Shown here: positions 1-9,356 of the stretch, in pieces
Position numbering within the stretch: position 1 is the first letter of the stretch
Layout of the letters: every line of letters begins with the position of its first letter
Assembly: GCA_024741835.1 (NCBI GenBank)
Contig: JAENRP010000019.1
Location: forward strand, 834-30,788
Reading direction: 5' to 3'
Source of the DNA: Diplocarpon mali
Taxonomy: Eukaryota > Ascomycota > Leotiomycetes > Helotiales > Drepanopezizaceae
DNA: 29,955 nucleotides
The notes under the pieces: model-generated
The model's database searches: none
What the model was told of the DNA's origin: nothing
Seen by the model: only the letters and a program-made list of their open reading frames with translations
Program-made: the position numbers and the translations under genes

Positions 1-54
1 CCCCCTCCCTCGTGGACTCACAACAACCCTTGTTTCTCGTAGCCTATCTGCAAG

Positions 55-2055
55 ATGGTTCAACAACTTGCTGTTGGGAATCCTCTCCAAGGAGCCTTCT
101 ACCCTCCCAGGGACAGCAACTGGCAACGAGATGACCGGACCTCCTCGTTCCCGGAAGAGCATCGCCCGCACAGTGTGTCGGTCCACTTCCCAGAGGAGCA
201 CCAGCATCATGATGCGACGGTGAGTCTTTCATGGCCCAAGTCGCCAGATGTTCCGAGCCTGACCGAGACCAGACCGTTGAGATGGCCTTGAACCACTGTG
301 CGAAGATTTCGGCCAAGCACTTCGCCCTCATTGTCCTGAAAGAGGACGGAGAGGTTGACACGTACTCGCAAAAGTCCATCAGCCCCTACCTCGACCGCAT
401 CTTCAACCGAGAGACCAAGAACGAGTTTCGCAGAGCCGTCAAGACCTCCGAGAAGCGCGCACCGCCATCCACCGGTCTCGGTCGGTGAATCCCGGATCCC
501 AGAAACCGCTCCCCATCCCGCTAACCGTGAAGATAGGCTACGCGGCGAGCGGCATGTACAACGAGTTCCCGGTCGATTTCACCTCCGGTCGGAACTATGC
601 CAGTGCCTCGTCGTCGGAACGACGCCCGTACCGGAAGTCCAGCGCCGACTCGGACGGGGATGGATCCAGGAGCGCCAAGAGAACCCGCCGAGGAGGAAAC
701 GCGGCCCGGCTGCGCGAAACGTCCAACGACAAGAGCTCCGGATCCGTCTCGGTGGTGCACAAGCAGCTGCTGAGGATTGGCGACGCGGCCGAGGTCGAGC
801 GCTACTACACCATCCGCTTCAAAGACATGCAGCAGTCGGCCTGCAAGGTGATGGGCAAGGCGTTTGTGAAATTGATCGAGCCCAAGAAGCAGACCCATCA
901 CCCCTACACCAAGGGGGACGACAAGTGCCCGCCGTGGTGGCCGAATACCAAGGGGGAGGATCACGTCCGCCACCGAGAGCCCGATCACCTGTTGAAGCGT
1001 GGTGAGTTGGAANCCTCCGAGCCGAGGAAAGAGAGTTCCGCAGCCTGACACGCACCACAGAGCGTGTTCGTCTCTTGGTCCACATCCTGCGATTGATTGT
1101 CCAGCCGAGGTCGAAGCAGTGCGCCACCTTGCAGAGGCTGGGCGGGATCAGCGTCAGGACCCTGGAGGCGGCGACGATGGAAGCGATGTCGACCTGGTTC
1201 TCCGAGAAGGACCATCCCGAGAACGAGTCGAAGAGGGTCTTCCTCAAAGAGATCTTCAAGGTGGCCAGGAAGGAGGAGAGTTACTTGAACGGGGAGATAG
1301 GTGGGTAACAGCGTGCGCGTCGGCCAGATCCTGGGCTGACCCTTTTCGTTCTAGACGGCTCCACGGGCGTCTCGATCCAGTGCGGGGAGCGGATGTGCGA
1401 CGACGATTCGGATGGCGAGGATCGCGGAGAGCCGAAGGACGGAGACGACGACTACATGGGCGCCTCGAGTCCCGTCATCATGACGCCGACGGAGAGCTTC
1501 GTCTCCCCAAGCATGAGCCAGAGCCGCTTCCAGCCGGTCGACGAGGCGAGTCTGCAACGGATGCGCTCGACCCTCCCCATGCGCCAGTTCGAGCCCATGG
1601 CGTACGAGGACCCCACATCCCGCAGCATGAGCTTTCCCCAGACGTACGGCCCGAACACCATGGATCCGAACCGGCGCAGCTTCGTCCCGACCGCCTTCCC
1701 CGACCTGCAGCCGGGTTACCAGTGGGTCGGGGGCATGTCGACCGCCCCGCACAGCTCCGGCCACTTCACCACGTCGCCTCAGCCAGCGCCCGTGTACCTC
1801 CCGCCGCCCCAGCAGCAACCGGCGCCGCCCATGATCCCGACCGCGTTCAGCTTCGGCGCCCACGGCCTGCCCGCCCCGGCCCGCTACGACCCCGAACCCG
1901 CTCTCGGCAACGGTCTGCGCTCCGGCAGCCTGGGGCATCCCTACTCCCACGTGACGCCCCCCCACCCGGGGAGCTTCCAGCTCTACCCGGACGCCGACCA
2001 CGGCGGCTACAGCCAGCACCACGAGATGAAGGATGAGCACCATCACCAGAATTAG
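55..2055 (+). CDS. AFUB_07903/YDR124W-like helical bundle (DUF2841) protein, multi-exon
   Basis: Best model has exons 55-219, 273-437, 503-1001, 1061-1300 and 1355-2055 (589 aa). The introns 220-272, 1002-1060 and 1301-1354 have good GT donors and a CTGAC branch point just before the acceptor. The 1002-1060 splice joins HLLKR to ERVRLLVHIL, as the family requires; the single N (1013) lies in that intron. The family core is visible in exons 3-4: CKVMGKAFVKLIEPKKQ, the HHPY block, the PPWWP block and REPDHLLK. Exon 2 holds the conserved N-terminal segment ending in DRIFNRETKNEF. Before the core come basic, nuclear-localisation-like residues (SAKRTRRGG); the C-terminal third is disordered and Pro/Gln/His rich. 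The exon 2/3 joint is uncertain: the frame must shift between 437 and 503. I chose a 65-nt intron with a weak GTCAAG donor, but a sequence error or true frameshift is possible. The cellular role of this family is unknown; upstream exons before base 1 cannot be excluded. Confidence 0.8.
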
Positions 2056-2836
2056 GCGCGCGCGCTGCTTGGCCCGCACACCTTGGCAGCACACAGCATG
2101 CCACCCATACCAGCAACTCGACTTGGGGGGGAGAGCCTCGGAGCGGAGACTCCATTCTCCACGTTCCCCAACCCGGCGTCTGGTCTCTGCCTCGCCCAGC
2201 ACAGCGTCAGCATCATGTTTGGCGGTTCACGTCCCTTCTGTTCTGCATATGTCCATTCACCTCGGTGCCCCTAATACTCTGGTCCGGATCCTCGTTGTGC
2301 TTCTCTCTTGCTCTTTTAACGATACGCAGCGCGTCTCGGCACAATGCAAGGTGGTCCTTGCAGGGGAGGCTTTTTTTTTTTCTTGGTTCTTCCTTTCTTT
2401 TTTTCTGAAGTCTGCGTCTTCTTCCCACTCTCCATACATCTGGTACGTGGGCGACCAACCAACCCCCAACCACCAGCTATGAACACGTGGTGGCCCTCGG
2501 CCGGCGAGGGGACTCACGGACTGGTCTGGGCTCGGGTGGGTTGGTTCCTATAGCAATATATATCTTGCTCTGCTCTGTTGGTCTTGTTTGCTATTTATAC
2601 AAAACGTGTGTGTCGTTCTCCCCATACCATGTTTTCATCTAAAATGGGTTGGGGCTGGATTGGGTTTGATCGAAACGGGCCGGATAAACGGATAGATGGG
2701 GGATCTGCGAGAGTTCGGCTTGACTGCAGCTGGGCGGGGGTTGAAGCTGGTATCTATCTTTACCTGGCAATATTTCTTGATGTGGATATGAGATATGAAT
2801 ATGATTATGGAGGTGAAGATGGACCTGGAAATGATG
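2056..2836. other. 3' flank and intergenic spacer
   Basis: No gene is supported here. The stretch has T-rich runs (about 2370-2405) typical of a fungal 3' UTR and spacer, and only short uninterrupted frames without family resemblance. Confidence 0.5.
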
Positions 2837-2920
2837 ACGGATGTGAAGTTTGCTCTCGAAATGGCTTACAAGGAGGATTACGGATGTGAAGTTTGCTCTC
2901 GAAACGGCTTACAAGGAGAT
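2837..2920. repeat. Two-copy 43-bp tandem duplication
   Basis: The segment starting ACGGATGTGAAGTTTGCTCT at 2837 is repeated at 2880, an offset of 43 bp. The two copies differ at one base within the first 37 bases (aaatgg versus aaacgg, a transition). It lies just before the large repeat region. Confidence 0.9.
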
Positions 2921-3245
2921 GTCTCGTTATACCTGCCACTGGTATCGTTGTACCGCTACGCGAAGTGAGGGTCGAGGTGCAGCGACGCGTGACAGCGAGG
3001 TGTTGGTGAAGAACCGTCCGTCTCCGAGGGGAGAACGGTGCGTCGCGCAGCGCCGACGGACCCGGCACCGCCCGCCCGGCCCGCGCTCCCACGCCAGCCC
3101 GCGGCGCGGACGGGTCGCACGCGCAACGCCTCCAGCGAGCGAGCCTGGTCCGAGGCCGGCTCCAGACCCAGCGCGGGAGCGTGAGCGGGGCTCGCTTGTT
3201 TGCTTGTTCGCTTGTTTGCTTGTGCGCTTGTGCGCTTGTGCGAGC
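2921..3245. repeat. Head of repeat copy A (GC-rich, little mutated)
   Basis: This GC-rich stretch shares a long block with 5460-5770: the segment beginning GTCGCACGCGCAACGCCT occurs in both. In the second copy many C and G are replaced by T and A, as RIP would do. It ends in short CGCTTGTTTG/CGCTTGTGCG-type direct repeats (about 3193-3245), matched by CGCTTATTCG repeats in the second copy. Copy A lacks about 105 bp that are present in copy B near 5617-5722. Confidence 0.7.
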
Positions 3246-4573
3246 GGTAGAGGTGGAGGTGGGAGTGGAAGTGGAGGTGGAAGTGGAGGTAGAGGAGGAG
3301 GTGGAAGTGGAAGTGGAAGTGGAAGTGGAAGTGGAGGTGGAAGTGGAAGTGGAAGTAGAAGTAGAGGAGGAGGAAGAGGAGGAGGAGGTAGAAGTGGAAG
3401 TGGAAGTGGAGGTGGAAGTGGAAGTGGAAGTGGAAGTAGAGGAGGAGGAGGAAGAGGAGGAGGAGGTAAAGGTAGAAGTAGAAATAGAAGTAGAGGTAGA
3501 GGTAGAAGTAGAAGTAGAAGTGGAGGAGGTAGAGGTAGAGGTAGAGGTAGAGGTAGAAGTGGAAGTAGAAGTGGAAGTGGAAGTGGAAGTGGAAGTAGAG
3601 GAGGAGGAGGAGGAGGAGGAGGAGGTAAAGGTGGAAGTAGAAGTAGAAGTGGAGGTAGAGGTAGAAGTAGAAGTAGAAGTGGAGGAGGTAAAGGTAGAGG
3701 TAGAGGTAGAGGTAGAAGTGGAAGTGGAGGTAGAGGTGGAGGTGGAGGTAGAGGTGGAGGTAGAAGTAAAGGTGGAAGTGGAAGTAGAAGTGAAGTGGAA
3801 GTGGAAGTGGAAGTGGAAGTAGAAGTGGAAATGGAAGTGGAAGTGGAAGTGGAGAAGGAGGAGGTAGAGGTGGAGGTGGAAGTAGAGGTAGAAGTGGAAG
3901 TGGAAGTGGAAGTGGAGGTAGAGGTAGAGGTAGAGGTAGAGGTGGAAGTAGAGGTAGAAGTGGAAGTGGAAGTGAAGTAGAAGTAGAAGTAGAAGTGGAA
4001 GTGGAAATGGAAGTAGAAGTGGAAGTGGAGGAGGAGGAGGAGGAGGAGGAGGAGGTAAAGGTAGAAGTGGAAGTGGAAGTAGAGGTAGAGGTAGAAGTAG
4101 AAGTAGAAGTAGAGGAGGTAGAGGTAGAGGTAGAGGTAAAGGTAGAGGTAGAAGTAGAAGTAGAGGTAGAGGTAGAGGTGGAAGTAGAGGTAGAGGTAGA
4201 GGTAGAGGTAAAGGTGGAGGTAGAAGTAGAGGTAGAAGTGGAAGTAGAAGTAAAGTGGAAATAGAAGTGGAAGTGGAAGTAGAAGTGGAAGTGGAAATGG
4301 AAGTGGAAGTAGAAGTGGAGGAGGAGGAGGTAGAGGTAGAGGTGGAAGTAGAGGTAGAAGTGGAAGTGGAAGTGAAGTGGAAATAGAAGTGGAAGTAGAA
4401 GTAGAAGTAGAAGTGGAAATGGAAGTAGAAGTAGAAGTGGAGGAGGAGGAGGTAGAGGTAGAGGTGGAAGTAGAGGTAGAAGTAGAAGTGGATATAAAGG
4501 TGGAGGTGGAAGTGGAAGTGGAAGTGGAAGTAGAGATAGAGATGGAGATGGAGATAGAGGGTAGGTATAGGAG
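3246..4573 (+). repeat. Cytosine-free purine-rich hexanucleotide array (GGAAGT/GGTAGA type)
   Basis: From 3246 to 4573 the + strand has no C at all. The sequence is built of 6-nt words such as GGAAGT, GGTAGA, AGTAGA and GGAGGA. Both strands give long open frames of low complexity (Val-Glu, Ser-Gly or Ser-Thr/Leu-Pro dipeptides); these are by-products of the repeat and not genes. The main variation is TGG versus TAG within words, which equals CpA to TpA on the other strand. The equivalent position of repeat copy B (about 5771-5824) has only about 50 bp of such sequence. Confidence 0.95.
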
Positions 4574-5066
4574 CATACTATATTATATTACCTCTCATAC
4601 TGCCTCTCATACTGCCTTTCATACTGCCTTTTATACCGCCTTTTATACTACCTCTTATACTGCCTTTATACTGCCTTTATACCGCCTTTCATACCGCCTT
4701 CATACTCCCCTGGATCATCGCGCGGGAGGAGGGTTGGAAGGGGGTTATATTAATACGCAAATATCCGTCGAGCGCTTATTGCCCTTTCCTTCCTACTATC
4801 TTATTATAATATATTATATAAGGTCAAAGAGCTTTCAATCGACCTTTAAAAGGAATCTGCAGACTAAGGGCCGCGGCGAGTATAGCTGTTGCAGGCTGGG
4901 GGGGTAGAAGCAAGGAGGGGACTTAGAGGTAGAAAGGTGCCTGTGTCGGCCTCTTATGGAAGGGTAGACGTTAAGGATATATAGCATCTGATTATCCTAT
5001 TCTATATCTTTATATAGAATATCGATCTTAGTATAAGAGCTATAGGTTAAGATAAAGATTGAGTTT
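4574..5066. repeat. Right part of repeat copy A
   Basis: This part begins with degenerate 10-12-bp units of the type CATACTGCCTTT (about 4590-4705), followed by unique repeat sequence containing CAAATATCCGTCGAGCGC and GGGCCGCGGCGAGTATAG. Both strings recur in 5823-6265. Differences between the copies are mostly C/T and G/A. No coding capacity is seen. Confidence 0.8.
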
Positions 5067-5440
5067 CTATTAGTACGCGGATTTCTATATAGAGATAGTT
5101 CCTTTTATTCCTAGGATAGTCTTATAAGAATGTATTATATATAATCAAAGGGGTTTAAATAGACTTTAAAGGACTATATAGCCTAAGGACCTTAGTAGTA
5201 TATTCGTACTAGTATATTTATACTAAGCTAAGAGATATATAAGAGGGGAGAATTTAAAGGTATAAAGGTACTATCTCGACCCTATATAAAAGGGGAATAG
5301 ACATTATAAGCTTTATAATATATTTATTTTCAATCAAGTACTCGACTTTATTTGCGTAAATATCGATACTAATATAGAACCTATAGCTTTATAGCTAGTT
5401 AAGAGATAAGGGAAAGCGAGGTATAGACTATCCATCTTTA
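5067..5440. repeat. Partial, heavily mutated repeat copy C
   Basis: This copy follows copy A directly. It aligns over about 320 bp with the minus strand of 25419-25128: both share the order TATTARTACGC, then CCTAGGRTCATCCTATA-like, then TTTAAAGGTATAAAGG, then AATATCGAT and TATAGAACCTATA. It aligns less well to copies A and B. It lacks the head and purine array. Its right end matches the right end of copy B (6233-6300). Confidence 0.7.
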
Positions 5441-6300
5441 AGGTAAGAACTATATATCGCGCAGAGACGACGGAGGTCCTCTTAAGATGCGCGCAGTACC
5501 GCCTGCCTAGCTTAAGCTCTTATAATAATAGCCTACTGCGGCGCAGATAAGTCGCACGCGCAACGCCTTTAGCAACTACCAAGCCTAGTCTAAGGTAGGC
5601 TTTAGATATAGCGCAAGATTAGAATACGCGCTTGCCTTTATAAGTACCTATTAGAGATAGCCTTGCCTTTTATCCCTTGCGTGCTCGCGTGCTCGTACCG
5701 CAGCTGCGTAGGAGTAGGAGCAGGGCTCGCTTATTTACTTATTCGCTTATTCGCTTATTCGCTTATATAAGTGGTAAAGGGTAAAGGGTAGAGATAGAGG
5801 TAGAGGTAGAAGTAGAAGTGAAGGGTAGGTATAAGAGCATACTATATTATATTGCCTATTATATTACCTATTATGTTACCTTTTATACTACCTTTTATAC
5901 TACCTTAGATCATCGCATAAGGAGAAGGGTTAGAAGAGAGTTATATTAGTACGCAAATATCCGTCGAGCGCTTATTGCCCTTACTCCTTATTATCCTATT
6001 ATAGCATATTATATTAGGTTAGGGAGCTTTCAGTCGACCTTTAAAAGGGTTTTACAAACTAAGGGCCGCGGCGAGTATAGTAGTTGCAGGCTCAAGGGAG
6101 TAGAAGCAAGGAGGGGATTCAAAGGTAGAAAGGTGCCTATATTAGCCTCTTAGAAAAGGGCAAACGTTAGGGGATATATAGGATCTGACTATCCTATTCT
6201 ATATCGTTTCATATAGAATATCGATCCTGGTATAGGAGCTATAGGTTGAGATTGAGACTCGGCTTCACAGCTAGCTGGGAGACGGGGGAGAGCGAGTGGT
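5441..6300. repeat. Repeat copy B (full unit, RIP-mutated)
   Basis: Copy B runs from the head (about 5455, matching 3037 onward) through CGCTTATTCG repeats (5725-5765), a short purine-rich stub (5771-5824) and the right part (5823-6270) that matches 4560-5060. AT content is much higher than in the head of copy A, with C to T and G to A changes. After 6300 the sequence again resembles the start of a unit for a few dozen bases (agaaccgtc...ccgagg), then becomes GC-rich and ordinary. Confidence 0.75.
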
Positions 6301-6723
6301 CAATGGGAGAGAACCGTCGACGCCCCGAGGAGGGAGAGACGGAGCGGGAAGCAGAGCGTCTCGCTAGGCTTCACGACGGGCAGTCGAGCCGCGGAAGTCG
6401 AGGGGCTCCGCGCGGGCTAGATGCATACGAAGAGGGACATTCAGAGAGCGGAAGCCGCATAGCGATGCGCGGCGTCGGCCGAGGCCATCTAGTCGTCCTC
6501 GTCGTCGCGCCATCGAGCCCTCCCGCCCCGACGCCCGCAGTCGCCGTGGCACGCTCTCTCCGCATCCCCCCCGCGGCGCGAGGATCGAGTCCCACGACGC
6601 CGTCACCCCGGACCGGCCGACACCCGCTCGTTCCGCCGCGGCGTCTCGGGAAGCTGGCGGTTGGTTTCACAGGGTGCGCACTGAAAAGATATGATTGAGT
6701 TCTGGTTGTAGTTGTTGAAGATC

Positions 6724-6725
<2 letters not shown>

Positions 6726-6756
<31 letters not shown>
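6726..6756. repeat. (GA)n microsatellite
   Basis: About 31 bp of uninterrupted AG/GA dinucleotides. Confidence 0.95.
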
Positions 6757-6757
<1 letters not shown>

Positions 6758-6819
6758 CAGCCCCCAAGACCGTCACGTGTCCCTGAGATTCGCTCTCCTC
6801 ACTCTCATATGTCGAACAT

Positions 6820-6833
6820 GTGACCGCGGTCAC
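6820..6833. other. 14-bp perfect palindrome GTGACCGCGGTCAC
   Basis: A perfect inverted repeat 22 bp beyond the stop codon of the membrane protein gene. It might be a binding site or a chance palindrome. The sequence alone does not decide. Confidence 0.5.
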
Positions 6834-6854
6834 GAGATTCCTCCAAGCCCCTTT

Positions 6855-7600
6855 TCACGACCGCGCCGGGCTCCCCTTCTGCTCCGGCTGACCCCCCGGC
6901 TTCTGCTTCTGCGCTGCGAGCCGGCCCCAGGCACGAGTCCCCAGGACGAAGAGCTGCAGAGGGACGAGCATCACCGTGAGATACAGCGCGATCTTGCTCT
7001 CGGCGCAGAGCGTGCTCCAGTGCGGCGGCACGTCCATGGCGATGGACGACCACTGGCAGGACCAGCTCTGCAGGGACGCGTCGGTGGCCGAGGCATCGAC
7101 GCCGTAGAAGAACGAGGTCCCGATCAGAGCCGCGACCAGCGAGATGGCCGGGGCCAGGACGGCGACGCCGGCCGCGACGGGGCGGATGCTCGCGATCTGC
7201 TGTCGTCAGTTGGGCTGCGGCTGCTCGCGTTGAGGGGGGGGAGGAGGACGGCTGGAACCTTGGCCGCGAGCAGGGAGGCCGCGCTGGAGAGCAGGGTGAT
7301 GGTGCCGCCGGTGACGAGCGCGACGGTCGGGCGGAGGTCGAAGTCTCGCGGCCACAGGGCGAGGGGGAACTCGGGCCCGAGGGTCGTCTGGTGGTAGACG
7401 CCCAGCGAGTCCCCCGCCGTCCCGACGATCACGACGGCGGAAGCGAGGGCCAGCACCGTCAGGCCCAGCCCGGCGGACTCGACGAGACGTGCAGCGCCCG
7501 TCCCCGGCTGCTGGCGACCCGCCGCGCGAGCGGGTTCGATCTCGGTGCAGGTGGAGCGGAGTGCCGGCTTCGTCGCTGGCGGGGAGGATGTCGGGGACAT
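6855..7600 (-). CDS. Four-helix integral membrane protein, conserved fungal hypothetical
   Basis: Two exons on the minus strand, 7600-7259 and 7196-6855, encode 227 aa. The 62-nt intron starts GTTCCA (weak donor) and ends with a CTGAC branch point and CAG. Hydrophobic segments lie at about residues 43-63, 92-113, 119-146 and 182-200. The loop after the third segment has an S-W-S-C-Q-W motif, then P-P-H-W-S-T-L-C-A-E-S, whose two cysteines could form a disulphide. The C-terminus is basic and Gln/Gly rich. The layout resembles small fungal membrane proteins of unknown role, and I do not recognise a named family. I start at 7600 because the frame upstream is translated minisatellite (PFTLLPF-type repeats). 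The next upstream in-frame ATG is at 7723. Confidence 0.7.
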
Positions 7601-7606
7601 GGCGAA

Positions 7607-7725
7607 GGGGTGGAGGGGTGGAGGGGTGGAGGGGTGAAGGGGTAGAAGGGTAGAAGGGTAGAAGGGTAGAAGGGTAAAAGGGTAAAGGGTAAAGGGTAAA
7701 AGGGTAAAAGGCAAAAGGGTCAAGA
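7607..7725. repeat. Minisatellite of GGGTAGAA/GGGTAAA/GGGTGGAG units
   Basis: About 14 units of 7-10 bp. On the coding strand of the membrane protein gene it is a pyrimidine-rich leader (CCCTTCTAC-type) ending a few bases before the ATG. The units resemble but do not equal fungal telomere repeats (TTAGGG). Confidence 0.9.
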
Positions 7726-9356
7726 AGGCGTTGCTCCTCTGCTCCGGCGAGAGATCGAATCTCGGATCGGCGCTGCTGCGGTCTCGAAAGCCTCGTGGTG
7801 GCTTGGGGTACGAACGGGTCGACCGTCAACAAACGTTAGCGAGACGAGAACCAGAGGCGACGAAACATACAAGTACTTCCTGTCCGGTGACACGGACGGG
7901 GTCGGCGCGCACCGCAGGCATAAATAGCACGCGGGAATCTGGCCCACGAGCGGGACGTTGGTCCCACGGTCAGATCTACATGGCATGTCCCCTTTCCCGC
8001 CGAGCGCCTGCGCGGAATCCCCTTCCAGTGAGAGGTCTTCCCAGAGGCGCCCTTGGATGGGGGAGGGCATGCGGATGCGACTGATTGGGGGGGCTGCGCG
8101 CGAGGAGCTTGGTGTTTCGCGCCTGGGAGCGCGGCCGTGTTTTGATTGGCGAGGTTATTTCTGGCCGGCGCGTCGCTTCGCTGCATCGAGACCGACGGGC
8201 GCGTAGACGGGATGGGAGTCTTACGGGTCGGCGGCGGGCGTCGGGGGATTCGGGTCTCTGCTTGCATCTCTGCATATGCGCGTGAGCGAATGTGCTCCCG
8301 CGTTGCGCCCGGTCTGTTCGGGGGAGGGGGGGGGGGAAGAAGGGGAGTCCAAGTAAACACCGGTGCCGAAGGTTCGGGAGAGATAAGGAGGGTTTCGCTA
8401 GCGACCAGCGATTCAGAGATTTGAGAATACCAGAACAACTTGACTCTACCCTGAGAGCCAGGATGCTACGCTCGTTTGATGCCGCGAGAGGGGACTTCGT
8501 CGCGTGCTGACAAAACATGAATCCTCCGGGGATGATTTGATCGGTTGATAGATGTAAATTGACTTGAAGTGATTGAAAACATCACGCCGTAAGCCCCGGA
8601 ACACCTTGCAGTCATCTCACAACAATGAATTATCAAAATTATCTTGTCGTCGAGACGTCCCATAATACACTCTACGAGTATAATCAGCAGACCAAGTAGA
8701 TATCCACTTTTCGACCCTTCACGATTCCGACCATCTTCTTCTGAAAGCTTAGTTGTGAGTGTTCGAATATACAAGGATGGGGCTTATGTAATCGTACCTT
8801 TTATATTACTCCTGCAGCTCCATAGGACTCAGAGTCTACACCTTCAGTTTCTGTCAGTGCGGACGTGGAGCGTCGGTTCCGTTGGCACTCGACGCTTTCG
8901 AGCCAGTCACGTATGGGAAGAACCCCAGAGACCCGTGCAGCGGGGAGGGTATCTCGCTCTGTGATCGAGAGGGGGCAGGAGCCGGTTTGATGGGAGAGTT
9001 GACCTGTGTCGCCTTGTCACGAGGCTTGCCGACTCGGCATCCTTACCCAGAGGGCCGCCCACGTCGCCGGAACAACACAGGAAGGATGTGGCAAAACACC
9101 TTCGCTGGAAGAGATGCCTGGAAACGGGCGCCGATGAGAAGATTCTCGGGACATCCTCCGGCGGCTATACCGGACTGGGAACTTGTCTTTCCGCGCCGCA
9201 GACATGGTGGCCGAACCGAGGAAGCAGAGCTGAGGATTGACGTGGATGGTGATATCTATGATACTGAGAATACACAAGCTATGGAACGTACGTATAAACA
9301 GGAGGAATGAACAGCGGACGCCATGCGAGTACAACGCCGAAACACGTCAACAGTGC
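7726..9356. other. Intergenic region
   Basis: No gene is supported over about 1.6 kb. The left half (to about 8500) is GC-rich and gives several overlapping but featureless open frames on both strands. The right half is mixed in composition. Nothing here has a domain, a signal peptide or a consistent exon pattern. Confidence 0.5.

Larger units (their letters stand above)
6301..6854. other. GC-rich spacer
   Basis: No gene is supported. Overlapping uninterrupted frames exist on both strands because of the high GC content, but none shows a domain or a convincing start. It holds the GA repeat at 6726-6756 and a 14-bp palindrome at 6820-6833. Confidence 0.5.

Noticed and set aside
2927..4576. 549-codon minus-strand and several long plus-strand open frames in the purine array
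   Set aside because: Pure low-complexity translation of a hexanucleotide repeat; no start context, domain or family.
6246..6698. 150-codon + frame, and two overlapping minus frames
   Set aside because: GC-rich DNA opens all frames; no recognisable sequence, and the start lies inside repeat copy B.
7607..7725. Interstitial telomere repeat
   Set aside because: Units are GGGTAGAA, GGGTAAA or GGGTGGAG and never the TTAGGG of fungal telomeres.
7836..8518. 180-200-codon minus frames
   Set aside because: Overlapping frames in GC-rich DNA with Pro runs from a poly-G tract; no family or splice support.
8882..9310. 142-codon + frame
   Set aside because: No signal peptide or domain; composition like translated non-coding DNA; ends in the 3' flank of the GH16 gene.
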